DNA from: Pleomorphomonas sp.
GTDB lineage: Bacteria; Pseudomonadota; Alphaproteobacteria; Rhizobiales; Pleomorphomonadaceae
Reading direction: 5' to 3'
Length of the DNA: 64,000 bases
Assembly (NCBI GenBank): GCA_029976075.1
Contig: JARKNW010000012.1
Location: forward strand, 1 to 64,000
This document shows, piece after piece, positions 63,819 through 64,000 of this stretch. Both the position numbers and the translations under genes were made by a program. A model generated the notes under the pieces. The model made no database searches. It saw nothing but the letters and a program-made list of their open reading frames with translations, and had not been told where the DNA came from. The stretch's first letter is position 1. Every line of letters begins with the position of its first letter.

Positions 63819-64000
63819 CGAGCACGGGCAATATCTTAGATGCAAGGCCGCCCAAGCGCGGCAGCACTTTGGCCTGCCTGCGAAACGGGCGGAAAACAGC
63901 GGCTTTCAGCTTCACATCACCGACATCATCAGCGTAGAGTATGCGGGCGTGGGGCCGGCTCGTACGCCGCCTCGGTGAAGGAGAGCGTGAGGTGACGATC
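63819..64000 (+). other. end of window; possible start of a further gene
   Basis: After the SDR gene there is a short non-coding stretch. An open frame begins at ATG 63941 (MRAWGRLVRRLGEG) and runs to the edge, and GTG at 63992 with GGAGAG upstream is another possible start. I cannot decide between them or name a product. Confidence 0.25.

Overview
The window is high-GC DNA from an alphaproteobacterium, most likely of the order Hyphomicrobiales (Rhizobiales). This is inferred from gene content and order (aroK-aroB-CorC-like block, xerD next to accA, CpaA-F/Tad pilus block, phaR, mtgA-rpmF, putA with a divergent Lrp-type regulator) and from TTAA-N7-TTAA boxes like those of the regulator CtrA. 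I cannot name the genus. Nearly all of the window is coding, in short operons on both strands.

Layout. 1-5.1 kb: aroK, aroB and a CorC-like membrane protein on the minus strand, the last broken by an in-frame stop; xerD and accA on the plus strand. 5.2-9.9 kb: L,D-transpeptidase lipoprotein, GNAT, ppa, msrB, a small membrane protein and a cytochrome b561. 9.9-16.6 kb: a minus-strand amino-sugar operon with a GntR regulator, a fused NanE-NanK enzyme and a complete ABC importer. 16.7-17.9 kb: a lone serine recombinase with two abutting 32-bp inverted-repeat sites in front of it, then tRNA-Leu(CAA). 18-22.8 kb: a response regulator, a CAP-domain lipoprotein, an M20 amidohydrolase, a retropepsin-like protease and a sensor-like protein without a recognisable kinase core.

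22.9-33.9 kb: a Tad/Flp pilus locus. Two TadE-like pseudopilins and a stand-alone CpaC N-terminal domain protein lie on the minus strand. Flp pilin, cpaA, cpaB, cpaC, cpaD, cpaE, cpaF, tadB and tadC lie on the plus strand. TadD and a TadG are not seen. 33.9-44.2 kb: one long minus-strand nucleoside uptake and salvage operon, running from a BMP-type binding protein, ABC ATPase and two permeases to cdd, purine nucleoside phosphorylase, deoA, deoB, adenosine deaminase and upp. deoC is not in the window. Both ABC operons have a hairpin plus U-tract just after the binding-protein gene, the usual way to make more binding protein than membrane components.

44.6-56 kb: methylglyoxal synthase, glucokinase, a copper P-type ATPase, an AsmA-like protein, phaR, an EAL protein with a dead GGDEF domain, a perfect CtrA-type box in front of an unknown 127-aa protein, rpmF and mtgA. 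56.0-56.1 kb: a candidate small RNA with two CCUCC anti-Shine-Dalgarno segments and a strong terminator. 56.2-64 kb: putA with its Lrp-type regulator, a farnesyl-diphosphate synthase, a Zur-like regulator directly upstream of ispG, and an SDR.

The strongest candidates for something undescribed are the recombinase with its tandem sites, the small RNA, the CtrA-box pair and the altered sugar-kinase half of NanEK. I saw no CRISPR array, insertion sequence or prophage.
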